64,000 nucleotides of DNA from Afipia sp. 1NLS2 (GTDB lineage Bacteria; Pseudomonadota; Alphaproteobacteria; Rhizobiales; Xanthobacteraceae), in NCBI RefSeq assembly GCF_000178995.1, contig NZ_ADVZ01000001.1:1026001-1090000 (forward strand), in the 5' to 3' direction. Made by a program: the position numbers and the translations under genes. Every line of letters begins with the position of its first letter. The stretch's first letter is position 1. Of this stretch, positions 33,955 to 42,737 are shown piece after piece. The notes below the pieces were generated by a model, which saw only the letters and a list, made by a program, of their open reading frames with translations, did not search any database and was not told the DNA's origin.

Positions 33955-34620
33955 TCACGCTGCGGCTCCAATCGTTTCGCTCAGACCGTCATTCTGGGTG
34001 CCGCTGCCCATAGCGCCGATTACTGTACCGGAAAGACCACCGGCATCGCAGACACGCGCGAGCCGCTCGGGTGACACTTCAAGGTAGCCCGTGACGGCCA
34101 GCGTCTTGCCGATTGCCCGCGGCGAGCCAAGCCGCCGCAGCGGCCAGTTCGCGCGGCACAGGATTCGCTCCATCCGCGCGTCCGTCACGGTGACGATGTC
34201 CGAAAGCTCGCGCATCAGACCGAATTCGATCATGCCGGCGAACAGCTCGAAGGTTGCTCGCGCGATGCTGCGCGCGGTCTTCTCGGCCCGCGAACTGATA
34301 TCGACGCCGAACCGACTGCTTTCCCAGACTGCGTGGCACGCTGGCGCAGATTCGCCGTCCAGGATCACTGGGAAGGTATCCCGGAGCATGGTTGGGCCGA
34401 TCGTCGGCAGGAGCCGCACGCATCCCTGAATGCGGCCGTCGTCATTTTTCTGCAGAAGATACGCCGGCTGGCAGGCATCGAATTCGTCGATTTCCATGTC
34501 GCCGCTGACCTGCACGTCCCAGCCGAGACGCTCCTTGAAAATGCGGTGGCGGAGCCGATGCATTTCGGCGAGTTCGCCGAGAAACGCTCCATAACGATCG
34601 GCGGTAATGAGTTGGATCAT
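33955..34620 (-). CDS. luxI: Acyl-homoserine-lactone synthase (LuxI family)
   Basis: This 221-residue protein has the LuxI landmarks: HRLRHRIFKERLGWDV (conserved Arg, Phe and Trp), EIDEFDACQPAYLL (conserved Asp pair), GCVRLLPT and AVWESSRFGVD (conserved Glu and Arg). These enzymes make N-acyl-homoserine lactones from SAM and an acyl donor. ATG 34620 has AGGAGG at good distance; the frame is open 52 codons further up but crosses the lux box. It follows luxR on the same strand with 91 bp between them. Confidence 0.95.
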   Translation of the reverse strand: MIQLITADRYGAFLGELAEMHRLRHRIFKERLGWDVQVSGDMEIDEFDACQPAYLLQKNDDGRIQGCVRLLPTIGPTMLRDTFPVILDGESAPACHAVWESSRFGVDISSRAEKTARSIARATFELFAGMIEFGLMRELSDIVTVTDARMERILCRANWPLRRLGSPRAIGKTLAVTGYLEVSPERLARVCDAGGLSGTVIGAMGSGTQNDGLSETIGAAA

Positions 34621-34680
34621 GTTCGCCTCCTGGCAGGGTTGGTCCTGCACGATTGGAGGCGATCGCGGTACAGCCCACAT

Positions 34681-34698
34681 CCTGTGCAGTTGCACAGG
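34681..34698 (-). promoter_or_regulatory. lux box upstream of luxI
   Basis: CCTGTGCAGTTGCACAGG is an 18-bp near-perfect palindrome (8-bp arms, GT centre) of lux-box type, 61 bp before the luxI ATG and just after the luxR stop. LuxR binding here would give the usual positive feedback loop on luxI. Confidence 0.82.
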
Positions 34699-34711
34699 GG
34701 GAAAAAGGGAC

Positions 34712-35437
34712 TTATTCGCTGATGGATTTAGACGCGGCCAGCTTTGCCACAGCTTGGCAAATTGTCCTGACGCCAAACTTCATCTTCGCATTGTCGAGAT
34801 GAAACGCCGCCGTGCGGCGGGAGATATTTAGTAGGCGCCCGATTTCCCATGCGGATTTACCCTGTGCAGCCCATTCGAGGCATTCAAATTCGCGCGGCGA
34901 CAACGCGACGCCATCAATGACACGATTGATCGACAGCCTTCGGCGTGCGTGAGCATGAAAATACATCGCCATGAGCTGCAGCACAGACCGATTTTGCTCG
35001 ATGCAGCGCTGGAACGTCGGGCGGCGCTCATCAGCCGCGAATGTGACCGCTGCGACCGGACCACGGGAGTCGTGAATGGGCACTGTGAAGCCACAGCGGA
35101 TCCCGAACTGCGCCGCTTCGTCGAGCAGCGCGCATTGCGACTTCGACAAACGCTTCGCCGCAAATTCTTGTCCCCACTCGAACGGCTCTGTGCCAGCCAG
35201 CGCCACGGCAATGACCGGGTCAACCCGCTCATAGTGTTCCCGCAGATAATGATCGGTCCACTCGACCGGGTAGTTCGAGATGAGTTCGGGCACACCGCCC
35301 CTTCTCGGCGACATGGAAAGATACGCAAAACAGCTCAAATCGAGCGCCGCACCCGCATCGGCGAGTACGGTACGGAGGCTGTTGGCATCACCGTTGGCCG
35401 CCAGACCGTCGACAAACGACTGGAAAACACGATGCAT
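34712..35437 (-). CDS. luxR: LuxR-family autoinducer-binding regulator
   Basis: This 241-residue protein has an N-terminal autoinducer-binding domain (ISNYPVEWTDHYLREHYERVDPVIAVAL, then EFAAKRLSKSQCALLDEAAQFGIRCGFTVP, with the conserved Trp, Tyr and Asp residues) and a C-terminal LuxR HTH (LSPREFECLEWAAQGKSAWEIGRLLNIS). The ATG at 35437 has GGAGG upstream; the open frame before it is not protein-like. Together with luxI it probably times conjugation by cell density, as TraR/TraI do on related elements. Confidence 0.93.
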   Translation of the reverse strand: MHRVFQSFVDGLAANGDANSLRTVLADAGAALDLSCFAYLSMSPRRGGVPELISNYPVEWTDHYLREHYERVDPVIAVALAGTEPFEWGQEFAAKRLSKSQCALLDEAAQFGIRCGFTVPIHDSRGPVAAVTFAADERRPTFQRCIEQNRSVLQLMAMYFHAHARRRLSINRVIDGVALSPREFECLEWAAQGKSAWEIGRLLNISRRTAAFHLDNAKMKFGVRTICQAVAKLAASKSISE

Positions 35438-35698
35438 GCGGTACCTCCGCGTCACCCGCAGTTTGTTGAAGTCTGCTCGGCCGATCCTGACCCCACAGCA
35501 AGCTTGGTCTGGCCGACGAAGCCAGATCTCGGGTGCGGACAGCCGCAAACTGCGATCCAGCCCATCCAAAGCGTCCTGTTGTTGCGTCTCCTTCAATGGC
35601 ACGCGCGAAGCACGCGACGCTGGGCGCGCGCGGACACCGCAGGAGGCGTTCGGCACACGCTCCGTTTTGGCGCCTAGGCGTTGATCCATGAGAAGATT

Positions 35699-35884
35699 CG
35701 CCGCAACAGGCGGAAAGGTTACGGAGCGTCAGGGTGAACACCCGTGCGGGACCGTGGCTCGAGACTTCCGCCTTTCCGTGCAGGAAGGAACTGGATTGAC
35801 GCCGCAGGCTTCGTTTTGGGCCGCCACCATGAAACCTCTCAGGCCCGGCCGGCGAACCTCAGAGAGGGATACGCCGCAACAGGC
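35699..35884 (+). other. Repeat- and hairpin-rich leader before the radical SAM gene
   Basis: The 460 bp between luxR and the radical SAM gene hold no supported gene. Within them CGCCGCAACAGGC occurs twice as a 13-bp direct repeat (35699-35711 and 35872-35884). GGCGGAA (about 35709) can pair with TTCCGCC (about 35766), and CCTCTC (35835) with GAGAGG (35862-35867) shortly before the start codon. This looks like a structured 5' leader or a set of operators; I could not match it to a known riboswitch. Confidence 0.35.
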
Positions 35885-35897
35885 CAAATGAGTGAGC

Positions 35898-36932
35898 ATG
35901 GATCGAGCCCTCTCCAACACGCGAAGCCGGCAACCAACCGCTCTAGCCCGGGTCCTGGATTCGGGCGAGGGACAGTCGCCGAGAGCCTCGGAGCCTCCAT
36001 ACCGGGCTGCCACCGCAACGAAATTCAGCCATCCAGACGTCACGGCGACGGGCGAACGCCGAGCGAGCGTCTCCCTCAAGGCTCTCAAGACGCTGTGGTT
36101 CAACACAGGAACGCTTTGCAACCTGGCCTGCGAGAACTGCTATATCGAATCGAGTCCGAGGAACGACCGTCTCGCCTACCTGTCGCGTTCCGAAGTAAGC
36201 CGCTTCTTAACCGAGGCGACTAGGCTCGACCCGCCACCGACCGAGATCGGCTTCACCGGCGGCGAGCCGTTCATGAATCCGGATATCGTGGGCATGCTGG
36301 AGGACAGCCTCGCCGCCGGTTTCTCCGTCTTGACGCTGACCAACGCGATGAAGCCTATGCAACGGCTAAAGTTGGCGCTGCTCGGCCTCAATCGGAGATT
36401 TCCGGGCAAGCTGACCCTGCGTGTTTCGCTGGACCATTACGAACCACAGGGACATGAGCGGCTGCGCGGACCGAAGAGCTGGCGGCGTACGATCGACGGG
36501 TTACTCTGGCTCGCGCAGAGCGGGTTCGCCGTCTCGGTTGCCGGCCGAACCATCTGGGGAGAAACAGACTCCCAGATGCGTGCGGGCTACGCGGCGTTGT
36601 TCGACAGGCTGGGCGTGAGCATCGACGCGCACGATCAGGCGCTCCTCGTGTTGTTTCCCGAGATGAAGGCCGACGAAGACGTTCCGGAAATCACCGAGCG
36701 CTGTTGGGGCATCCTTGGCAAAAGCCCGGATTCCGTGATGTGCGCCACCTCGCGGATGGTCGTGAAGCGAAAAGGCGCGCGTAGGCCGGCGGTCCTCTCC
36801 TGTACGCTGCTCCCCTACGACGGCGCCTTCGAGCTAGGGGCGACCTTGGCCGAGGCCTCGTGTCCCGTGAAGCTCAATCATCGCTATTGCGCGCGCTTCT
36901 GTGTGCTTGGCGGCGCGTCGTGCAGCGGATGA
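35898..36932 (+). CDS. Radical SAM protein of the arsenic cluster
   Basis: This protein of about 344 residues has the [4Fe-4S]-binding motif CNLACENC within LWFNTGTLCNLACENCYIESSPRND (about 70-95), the SAM-binding GFTGGEPFMNPD and a C-terminal Cys-rich end (residues C-P-V near ASCPVKL, CARFC and ASCSG) that may hold an auxiliary cluster. It does not show the ArsS (TIGR04167/DUF3641) C-terminus. Position directly before an ArsM-type methyltransferase suggests that it acts on an arsenic compound or a carrier, but the reaction is unknown. GTG 35892 is an alternative start; ATG 35898 has no better ribosome site. Confidence 0.82.
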   Translation: MDRALSNTRSRQPTALARVLDSGEGQSPRASEPPYRAATATKFSHPDVTATGERRASVSLKALKTLWFNTGTLCNLACENCYIESSPRNDRLAYLSRSEVSRFLTEATRLDPPPTEIGFTGGEPFMNPDIVGMLEDSLAAGFSVLTLTNAMKPMQRLKLALLGLNRRFPGKLTLRVSLDHYEPQGHERLRGPKSWRRTIDGLLWLAQSGFAVSVAGRTIWGETDSQMRAGYAALFDRLGVSIDAHDQALLVLFPEMKADEDVPEITERCWGILGKSPDSVMCATSRMVVKRKGARRPAVLSCTLLPYDGAFELGATLAEASCPVKLNHRYCARFCVLGGASCSG

Positions 36933-37114
36933 GGGCGGTTTGCGAATGTTCGCTTCGCGGGGACAATGCTCGCCGCGCCCGTGGTCGCCGAACGGCGTGT
37001 GTATAGCGCGTCGCTGATGAGGAACCCGATGCTTCTCACCCTCTGTCGAACGCGGCGATCTAACAGCGGAGTTGGTGCTCACTCGATAACTATAAGCGAG
37101 AAAGTCTAAAGGAC

Positions 37115-38164
37115 ATGACGCAACATCAACGCTCTCTCGAATCGATTCAGCGGTATTACGGAGAAGTCCTTCAATCGTCGGACGATCTTCAAACCTCGGC
37201 ATGTTGCATCGGCGCGACGCCGCCGCGCCATGTCGCCGACGCGTTGGGCCACGTTCACGACGAGGTCAAAGCCCGGTTCTATGGTTGCGGCTCGCCAATT
37301 CCGCCGACGATGAAGGACGTGCATGTCCTCGATCTCGGATGCGGCGCCGGGCGTGATTGCTACGTCCTCTCCCAGCTTGTCGGAGCGAATGGCAGCGTCA
37401 TCGGCGTCGACATGACCAAGGAGCAGCTCGCCGTCGCCCGCAAGCATCGCGACTATCACGCCAAGAAATTCGGTTTCGCCAATGTCGAGTTTCGGGAGGG
37501 ATTTATCGAAGATCTGCGGACCGCACGGATTTCGGATGAAAGCGCGGACGTCGTCATCTCGAATTGCGTCCTCAATCTTTCGCCAGACAAGACGAGCGCC
37601 TTCGGGGAAATCTTTCGAGCCCTTAAAAAGGGCGGCGAGCTCTACTTCTCGGATGTCTTTGCGGACCGGCGCATTCCTCCCGATGTCGCAATCGATCCGG
37701 TCTTGCGCGGAGAATGCCTGGGCGGCGCACTCTATTGGGAGGATTTCCGGCGCCTGATAGCGGCGGTGGGTTGCCGCGATGTCCGGACCGTCGAGCGGCG
37801 GCGCGTCGCCATCAACAATCCCGACCTTGAGCACAAGACCGGTCTCATCGAGTTTTACTCCGTAACAATCCGCGCGTTCAAACTCGACCTCGAAGACCGG
37901 TGCGAAGATTACGGTCAGGCGGCGGTCTACAACGGCACAATCCCAGAAGCCCCGAACGCTTTCGATCTCGACGACCATCATCGCTTCGTTGCGCATAAGG
38001 CCGTTCCGGTTTGCGGCAACACGGCGGACATGCTGTCGCTGAGCCGCTACGCCCCTCATTTCGAAATCATCGGCGACAAATCTATCCACTTTGGATTGTT
38101 CGACTGCGGTTCACCCCCGACCCCAACAGTCGGGAACGCGGCCGCTCCGATCAAATGCTGCTGA
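37115..38164 (+). CDS. arsM: ArsM-type arsenite S-adenosylmethionine methyltransferase
   Basis: This 349-residue protein has the SAM-binding motif VLDLGCGAGRD (71-81) and the ArsM cysteines: C30/C31 at the N-terminus, C58 in FYGCGSPIP, C151 in VISNCVLNLSPDK and C201 in LRGECLGGALYW. The C151-C201 spacing of 50 equals C174-C224 of Cyanidioschyzon ArsM. The long C-terminal extension (GLIEFYSVTIRAFKL, EDYGQAAVYNGT, VCGNTADML) and a terminal CC are typical of ArsM proteins in arsenosugar-type clusters. It methylates trivalent arsenic in the cytosol. AAAGGAC precedes ATG 37115. It is followed by a PiT transporter after 13 bp. Confidence 0.93.
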   Translation: MTQHQRSLESIQRYYGEVLQSSDDLQTSACCIGATPPRHVADALGHVHDEVKARFYGCGSPIPPTMKDVHVLDLGCGAGRDCYVLSQLVGANGSVIGVDMTKEQLAVARKHRDYHAKKFGFANVEFREGFIEDLRTARISDESADVVISNCVLNLSPDKTSAFGEIFRALKKGGELYFSDVFADRRIPPDVAIDPVLRGECLGGALYWEDFRRLIAAVGCRDVRTVERRRVAINNPDLEHKTGLIEFYSVTIRAFKLDLEDRCEDYGQAAVYNGTIPEAPNAFDLDDHHRFVAHKAVPVCGNTADMLSLSRYAPHFEIIGDKSIHFGLFDCGSPPTPTVGNAAAPIKCC

Positions 38165-38177
38165 GAGGATCGGCATC

Positions 38178-39248
38178 GTGCTCTCAGCAGCTCTGCTTTC
38201 GGTCGTCATCCTGACGCTCGCTTGGGCGAATGGCTCAAACGACGTGTCGAAAGGGGTTGCGGCGTTGGCCGGCAGCGGCATCGCCACCCCGCGCGCGGCC
38301 TGGATTCTCGGCGTCTTTGCGACTCTCGCGGGCGGACTGGGCGCGATCCCGTGGGGCGGCACGCTCGGTGCCTTGTTCGGCGGCGGATTTTTGAAGGGCG
38401 CAGACGTGTTGTCCGTCGGCGCGGCGCTTGCGGCGCTGGCCGCCGCCGCTGGCTTCGTCGCCCTGTCGACGTGGCGGCGCTGGCCTGTTTCCACGACGCA
38501 TGCCTTGATTGGCGGGATCGTCGGCGCCGCCATCGCGCAGTTCGGCATCCGCGAAGTGGCCGTTCGAGCCGTGACCGCGAAGTTTCTGGTGCCCCTGCTT
38601 GCGAGCCCCGCTCTCGCCATCGGCCTCTGCTGGACGCTTATCTTACTGAATCGCTATGTCGAAGCTCGGATGCCGCAGTGGACCCCTGGCTGTTGCGCGC
38701 CCGAGGACCACAAGAAAGACCCGTTCATCTGTGCGCCTCCCGAACAGCGCCCTTCAGCCATGACACGCCGGGTATGGCTGGCGCTGCATTGGCTGAGCGG
38801 CGGAGCAGTGAGTTTCGCGCGCGGCCTCAACGATGTGCCCAAAATGTCCGCCCTGATGATTCCCGCCCTTGCCGCGTGGCCCGCTTCCGCAATCGCGGCC
38901 AAGGGACCGGCCTTGGCGATCATGCTGACGTCGCTTGCCATGACCGGCGGCGCCTTGATGGCTGGACGCCGCTTACTGCCCGTTTTGGCCCAAGAAGTCT
39001 CGGCGATGACGCCGACGACCGGTCTACTTGCCAATCTGGGCACTGCCCTTCTGGTGCTCGGAGCGACGCCTTTAGGGTTGCCGGTCTCCACTACGCATGT
39101 GGCGGCCGGATCAATCATCGGGGTACGCGTAGCCGATCATGCGCCGCCGCGCGCTCGGGACGCGCTACGAACGATCCTGCTGGCCTGGTTCGTGACCCTG
39201 CCGGCGACAGCCGCCCTTTCGGCCGTCCTCGTGATGGTGGGGGCCTGA
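38178..39248 (+). CDS. PiT-family inorganic phosphate (arsenate) transporter
   Basis: This 356-residue protein has the duplicated PiT signature: WANGSNDVSKGVAALAGSG near the N-terminus and SFARGLNDVPKMSAL in the second half, each followed by a SSTTHALIGG-type motif (RRWPVSTTHALIGG and GLPVSTTHVAAGS). About ten membrane helices are present, with a Cys-containing central loop (PGCCAPEDH...FICAPP). It moves phosphate, and probably arsenate or an arsenic intermediate given its neighbours. GTG 38178 with GAGAGGA upstream is the best start; the stop overlaps the next ATG. Confidence 0.9.
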   Translation: MLSAALLSVVILTLAWANGSNDVSKGVAALAGSGIATPRAAWILGVFATLAGGLGAIPWGGTLGALFGGGFLKGADVLSVGAALAALAAAAGFVALSTWRRWPVSTTHALIGGIVGAAIAQFGIREVAVRAVTAKFLVPLLASPALAIGLCWTLILLNRYVEARMPQWTPGCCAPEDHKKDPFICAPPEQRPSAMTRRVWLALHWLSGGAVSFARGLNDVPKMSALMIPALAAWPASAIAAKGPALAIMLTSLAMTGGALMAGRRLLPVLAQEVSAMTPTTGLLANLGTALLVLGATPLGLPVSTTHVAAGSIIGVRVADHAPPRARDALRTILLAWFVTLPATAALSAVLVMVGA

Positions 39249-40000
39249 TGCGCCACACCAGCGAACGGACTTCCGCGAGCCGCAACGGGCGGATGCGACG
39301 AAACTGGGCTCGGATAGCTTTGCTTCCAGGCCTTATCGCGCTCGGATTTTTCCTCGTCATCGGATTACATCTCGACCGATACCTCACCTTCGATGCGCTT
39401 GCGGCCAATCGATCGTGGCTCTTGTCGCAAGTGGCGGAGACGCCCACGCTCGCCGCCTTGGCGTTCGCAGCTGTCTACGTAGCCGCGACGACCCTTTCCC
39501 TTCCCGGCTCGTCGATCCTTACGATGAGCGCGGGTTTTCTTTTTGGATTGTACCTGGGCACGGCCATGGCCGTCGTCTGCGCGACGGTTGGCGCGACGCT
39601 ACTTTACTTGATCGCCCGCACCAGTTTCGGCGAGTTTTTGCGTGGCCGCGCCCTCGGCGCCCTTCAACGACTCAAGGACGGCTTCCGGGAAGACACCTTC
39701 AATTATCTTGTCTTCCTGCGGCTTGTTCCGCTCTTTCCCTTTTGGCTTATCAACCTCGCTGCCGCCTTTCTCGACGTGCCGCCGCGGACCTTCGTTGCCG
39801 GCACGTTCCTTGGGATCATTCCAGGCGCTGCGGTGTACGCCGGCGTCGGAAACGGTCTCGGCCGGATCTTGGATCAGGGCCGAAAGCCCGATCTCGGCGT
39901 TCTGTTTTCGCCGAGCATTCTCGTGCCCCTTTTGGCGCTCGCGGGTCTTTCGCTGATCCCAATCGGATACCGACGGCTACGGCGTGGCAGGTCGAGGTAG
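39248..40000 (+). CDS. TVP38/TMEM64 (VTT-domain) membrane protein
   Basis: This 250-residue protein has six membrane helices and the VTT (SNARE-associated/DedA-like) core: LSLPGSSILTMSAGFLFGLYLGT, LLYLIARTSFG, FLRLVPLFPFWLINLAAAFLDVPPRTFVAGTFLGIIPG. The family includes lipid scramblase-like and export proteins of unknown substrate. In many bacteria a TVP38 protein, a flavoprotein and two small glycosyltransferases form one cluster, as here. It may carry a lipid or organoarsenical intermediate; this is inference. Confidence 0.88.
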   Translation: MRHTSERTSASRNGRMRRNWARIALLPGLIALGFFLVIGLHLDRYLTFDALAANRSWLLSQVAETPTLAALAFAAVYVAATTLSLPGSSILTMSAGFLFGLYLGTAMAVVCATVGATLLYLIARTSFGEFLRGRALGALQRLKDGFREDTFNYLVFLRLVPLFPFWLINLAAAFLDVPPRTFVAGTFLGIIPGAAVYAGVGNGLGRILDQGRKPDLGVLFSPSILVPLLALAGLSLIPIGYRRLRRGRSR

Positions 40001-40003
40001 CAC

Positions 40004-41425
40004 ATGCCGAAAGCACTGCGATGCGATGTTTGCGTCATCGGCGCCGGGTCGGCGGGCCTCTCTGTGGCGGCCGGCGCCGCGATGCTCGGCGCCCGCACCA
40101 TCCTCTTCGAACGCGGCGAGATGGGCGGCGATTGCCTCAACTACGGATGCGTGCCCTCCAAGTCACTGCTCGCGGCGGCCCACGCTGCCCGAAATATCCG
40201 ACAAGCTGCCCGGTTTGGCATTCATGGCTCCGACGTGCGGATCGATTTCTCGGCAGTCGTCGCCCATGTGCGCCAGGTGATCGCGGCCATCGCGCCACAC
40301 GATTCGGTTGAGCGGTTCGAAAGCTTAGGGGTACGGGTGATCAAAGCCCCCGCGCGCTTTGCGGGACCCGGCGAGATCGAAGGCGGCGGTGTGCGCGTCC
40401 GGACGAAGCGGATCGTGATCGCCACGGGGTCCACGGCCGCGGTGCCGAATATTCCGGGCATCGACACAGTTCCTTACCTCACCAACGAATCGGTCTTTTC
40501 CCTCAACGCCCGTCCCGATCATCTCCTGATCATCGGCGGCGGCCCGATCGGCGTCGAGATGGCGCAAGCCTTCCGCCGCCTCGGCAGCTCGGTCACGATC
40601 TTCCAGCGACGACGGTTGCTGCCGAAGGACGAGCCCGAATTTGTTGAGCTATTGCGCGCGGAGCTCGCGGCCGAGGGAATCGCCATCCACGAAGAAGTCG
40701 AGATCGCAAGCGTCGCCTCGACCAGTAATGGAATCGCCATCGGATTGGGCGGTCAGCCGGAGCCGATTATCGGCTCACACCTGCTGGTGGCCGCCGGCCG
40801 GCGACCGCGGCTGGCCGGGCTCGACCTTCAAACGGGCGGAGTCCTTCACACCGAAAAAGGCGTTGTCGTGGATGCCCAGCTACGGACATCGAACAAGCGC
40901 GTCTATGCGTTGGGCGACGTGATCGGCGGCCCTCTGTTCACGCACGCCGCGAGCTATCAGGCTGGGATCGTCATCCGTAATGCCCTCTTCCGCCTGCCCG
41001 CCAAGGCCGATTATCGGGCGCTTCCGTGGGTTACTTACACGGATCCTGAGCTCGCGCACGTCGGACTCGCTGAGGCTCAGGCGCGCGAGTTGCTCGGTGA
41101 TCGTGTCCGCGTGACGCGAGCCGACTTCACGGACAACGACCGCGCCCAGGCCGAGCGGGAGATCTCTGGCGGGATCAAGATCATAACCAACCAGAAAGGG
41201 ACGATCCTGGGCGCGACGATTTTGGGGAGCCAAGCGGGCGAACTCATCCAGCTTTGGGCTCTCGCGATTTCGCGGAAATTGAAACTGAGCGCTCTTACTG
41301 CGCTGATCCTGCCTTACCCCACCCGCGGTGAAATCTCGAAGAGCGCGGCAAGCGCATTTTATGCGCCGAAACTCTTCCGCCCATGGCCGAAGCGGCTGGT
41401 TCGTCTCCTCCTGTGGTTGAGTTAA
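40004..41425 (+). CDS. Mercuric-reductase-like FAD/NAD(P) oxidoreductase
   Basis: This 473-residue protein has CVIGAGSAGLSVAAGA (FAD), the redox-active pair GGDCLNYGCVPSK, IIGGGPIGVEMAQAF (NAD(P)) and a dimerisation domain ending ILPYPTRGEISKSAASAFYAPKL. It lacks the C-terminal Cys pair of MerA, so Hg(II) reduction is unlikely. Such enzymes accompany TVP38 proteins and the TIGR04282/TIGR04283 glycosyltransferases; it probably keeps a thiol or arsenical reduced. It begins 3 bp after the TVP38 gene. Confidence 0.88.
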   Translation: MPKALRCDVCVIGAGSAGLSVAAGAAMLGARTILFERGEMGGDCLNYGCVPSKSLLAAAHAARNIRQAARFGIHGSDVRIDFSAVVAHVRQVIAAIAPHDSVERFESLGVRVIKAPARFAGPGEIEGGGVRVRTKRIVIATGSTAAVPNIPGIDTVPYLTNESVFSLNARPDHLLIIGGGPIGVEMAQAFRRLGSSVTIFQRRRLLPKDEPEFVELLRAELAAEGIAIHEEVEIASVASTSNGIAIGLGGQPEPIIGSHLLVAAGRRPRLAGLDLQTGGVLHTEKGVVVDAQLRTSNKRVYALGDVIGGPLFTHAASYQAGIVIRNALFRLPAKADYRALPWVTYTDPELAHVGLAEAQARELLGDRVRVTRADFTDNDRAQAEREISGGIKIITNQKGTILGATILGSQAGELIQLWALAISRKLKLSALTALILPYPTRGEISKSAASAFYAPKLFRPWPKRLVRLLLWLS

Positions 41426-41430
41426 GCGCC

Positions 41431-42126
41431 ATGACCGGCGACGACGCGTGCTCGCATTCTCTCGAAGTGTCGGTGATCATTCCGACGATCAACGCAGCAG
41501 GCCATCTGCGCGGAACCATCTCTGCCTGCCGCGGAGTCCGAGAGATTGTCGTCGTCGACGGCGGCTCGCGCGACGACACGACCGAAGTCGCACGATCGAT
41601 GGGCGCGCGAGTTGTCGTAACCGGCGCCAGCCGCGGCATTCAATTGCACGAAGGCGCGATGCGAAGCGAGGGCGAATGGCTCCTGTTCTTGCATGCGGAT
41701 ACGGTTCTGACCGGGAGCTGGAAAGAAGAGGCGAAGAGGTTCATCGCGGACCCCTCCAATCTGATGCGCGCCGCTACCTTCCGCTTCGGGCTCGATGATC
41801 CGAGTGCCGAGGCACGGCGTCTCGAGCGCCGCGTCGCGTGGCGCACGCGGTATCTACGCCTACCCTATGGCGATCAGGGCTTGTTGATACAACGCGATTT
41901 CTACCTCTCTCTTGGCGGGTTCCGCGCCTGGCCGCTCATGGAGGACGTCGATCTCGTGCGCCATATCGGACGGCGTCGGCTGACGATCCTCGAGTCTGCT
42001 GCCAAAACCTCGGCCGAACGCTGGTGCCGCGACGGCTGGCGACGCCGAAGTCTGCGGAATCTAGCGTGCCTGACGCTCTATCTCCTAGGCGTGCCGCCTC
42101 ACCTGATCGCAAGGCTCTATGGTTGA
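41431..42126 (+). CDS. Arsenosugar-type family 2 glycosyltransferase (TIGR04283 type)
   Basis: This protein of about 231 residues has a GT-A fold start, VSVIIPTINAAGHLRGTI, then EIVVVDGGSRDDTTEVA, RGIQLHEGAMRSEGEWLLFLHADT with the metal-binding DxD-like HADT, and RLPYGDQGLLIQRDFYLSLGGFRAWPLMEDVDLVRHI. This matches the TIGR04283 class, named for its role beside arsenosugar genes. It probably transfers a sugar during formation of the arsenical product. The start could also be the in-frame ATG at 41383 inside the previous gene; 41431 lies 5 bp after the previous stop. Confidence 0.88.
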   Translation: MTGDDACSHSLEVSVIIPTINAAGHLRGTISACRGVREIVVVDGGSRDDTTEVARSMGARVVVTGASRGIQLHEGAMRSEGEWLLFLHADTVLTGSWKEEAKRFIADPSNLMRAATFRFGLDDPSAEARRLERRVAWRTRYLRLPYGDQGLLIQRDFYLSLGGFRAWPLMEDVDLVRHIGRRRLTILESAAKTSAERWCRDGWRRRSLRNLACLTLYLLGVPPHLIARLYG

Positions 42127-42128
42127 AC

Positions 42129-42737
42129 ATGCGCTGCGCACGGCACCTTGTCATCTTCACGCGGCAGCCGCGCTTGGGCCGGGGCAAGCGCCGGCTGGCG
42201 CGGGACATCGGCGCGGTCGAAGCCCTCCGGTTCCAGCGCGTCACGCTGGCGGGGCTGCTGCGCCGCCTGGGCCGCGATCCCCGCTGGACGACCTGGCTCG
42301 GTATCACCCCCGACCGCTCCGGTCCCTGGCCACGCGGCGTTGCAACCCTCCCGCAGGGGAGCGGCGATCTCGGACGGCGCATGGCAAGGGTCGCGCGCGG
42401 ATTGCCGCCCGGGCCGGTAGTGATCATCGGCAGCGACATCCCGGATATCGCCGCGTCCGACATCGCTGCGGCGTTCCGCGCCCTGGGGCCAAAGAGTGCA
42501 GTCTTTGGGCCGGCCACGGACGGCGGCTACTGGCTTGTCGGGCTCCGTCGCCTGCCGCGGTTCATCGATCCGTTCGCGAAGGTGCGGTGGTCGAGCGAGC
42601 ACGCGCTCGCCGATACGCTGGCGAATCTTACCGACAACGAGGTTGCGATGCTGAGGACACTCTGCGACGTCGACGACGGCGAGGCTTGGCGCCTCAACGG
42701 GCGGCGGGAGGTCTCCGATGCCTACCGTAGCGTCTAA
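42129..42737 (+). CDS. CofC-like nucleotidyl/glycosyltransferase (TIGR04282 type)
   Basis: This 202-residue protein reads HLVIFTRQPRLGRGKRRLAR at the N-terminus, GSGDLGRRMARV in the middle, VVIIGSDIPDI and FGPATDGGYWLVGLRR, the TIGR04282 pattern. These proteins are paired with TIGR04283 enzymes, sometimes fused, in arsenosugar-type clusters. It starts 2 bp after the TIGR04283 stop, and its end overlaps the next gene by 20 bp, so the whole run from pit to the AhpD-like gene is one operon. Confidence 0.88.
   Translation: MRCARHLVIFTRQPRLGRGKRRLARDIGAVEALRFQRVTLAGLLRRLGRDPRWTTWLGITPDRSGPWPRGVATLPQGSGDLGRRMARVARGLPPGPVVIIGSDIPDIAASDIAAAFRALGPKSAVFGPATDGGYWLVGLRRLPRFIDPFAKVRWSSEHALADTLANLTDNEVAMLRTLCDVDDGEAWRLNGRREVSDAYRSV

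Noticed and set aside
35820-35870. CTCTCAGGC followed by CAGAGAGGG resembling part of a glycine riboswitch
   Set aside because: Only the last conserved element resembles the aptamer; the GGAGA and CCGAAGG blocks are missing and the gene downstream is not a glycine gene.
40004-41425. Considered a second MerA
   Set aside because: It has the CxxxxC flavin motif but lacks the C-terminal Cys pair and N-terminal HMA domain, and its context is the arsenic operon.
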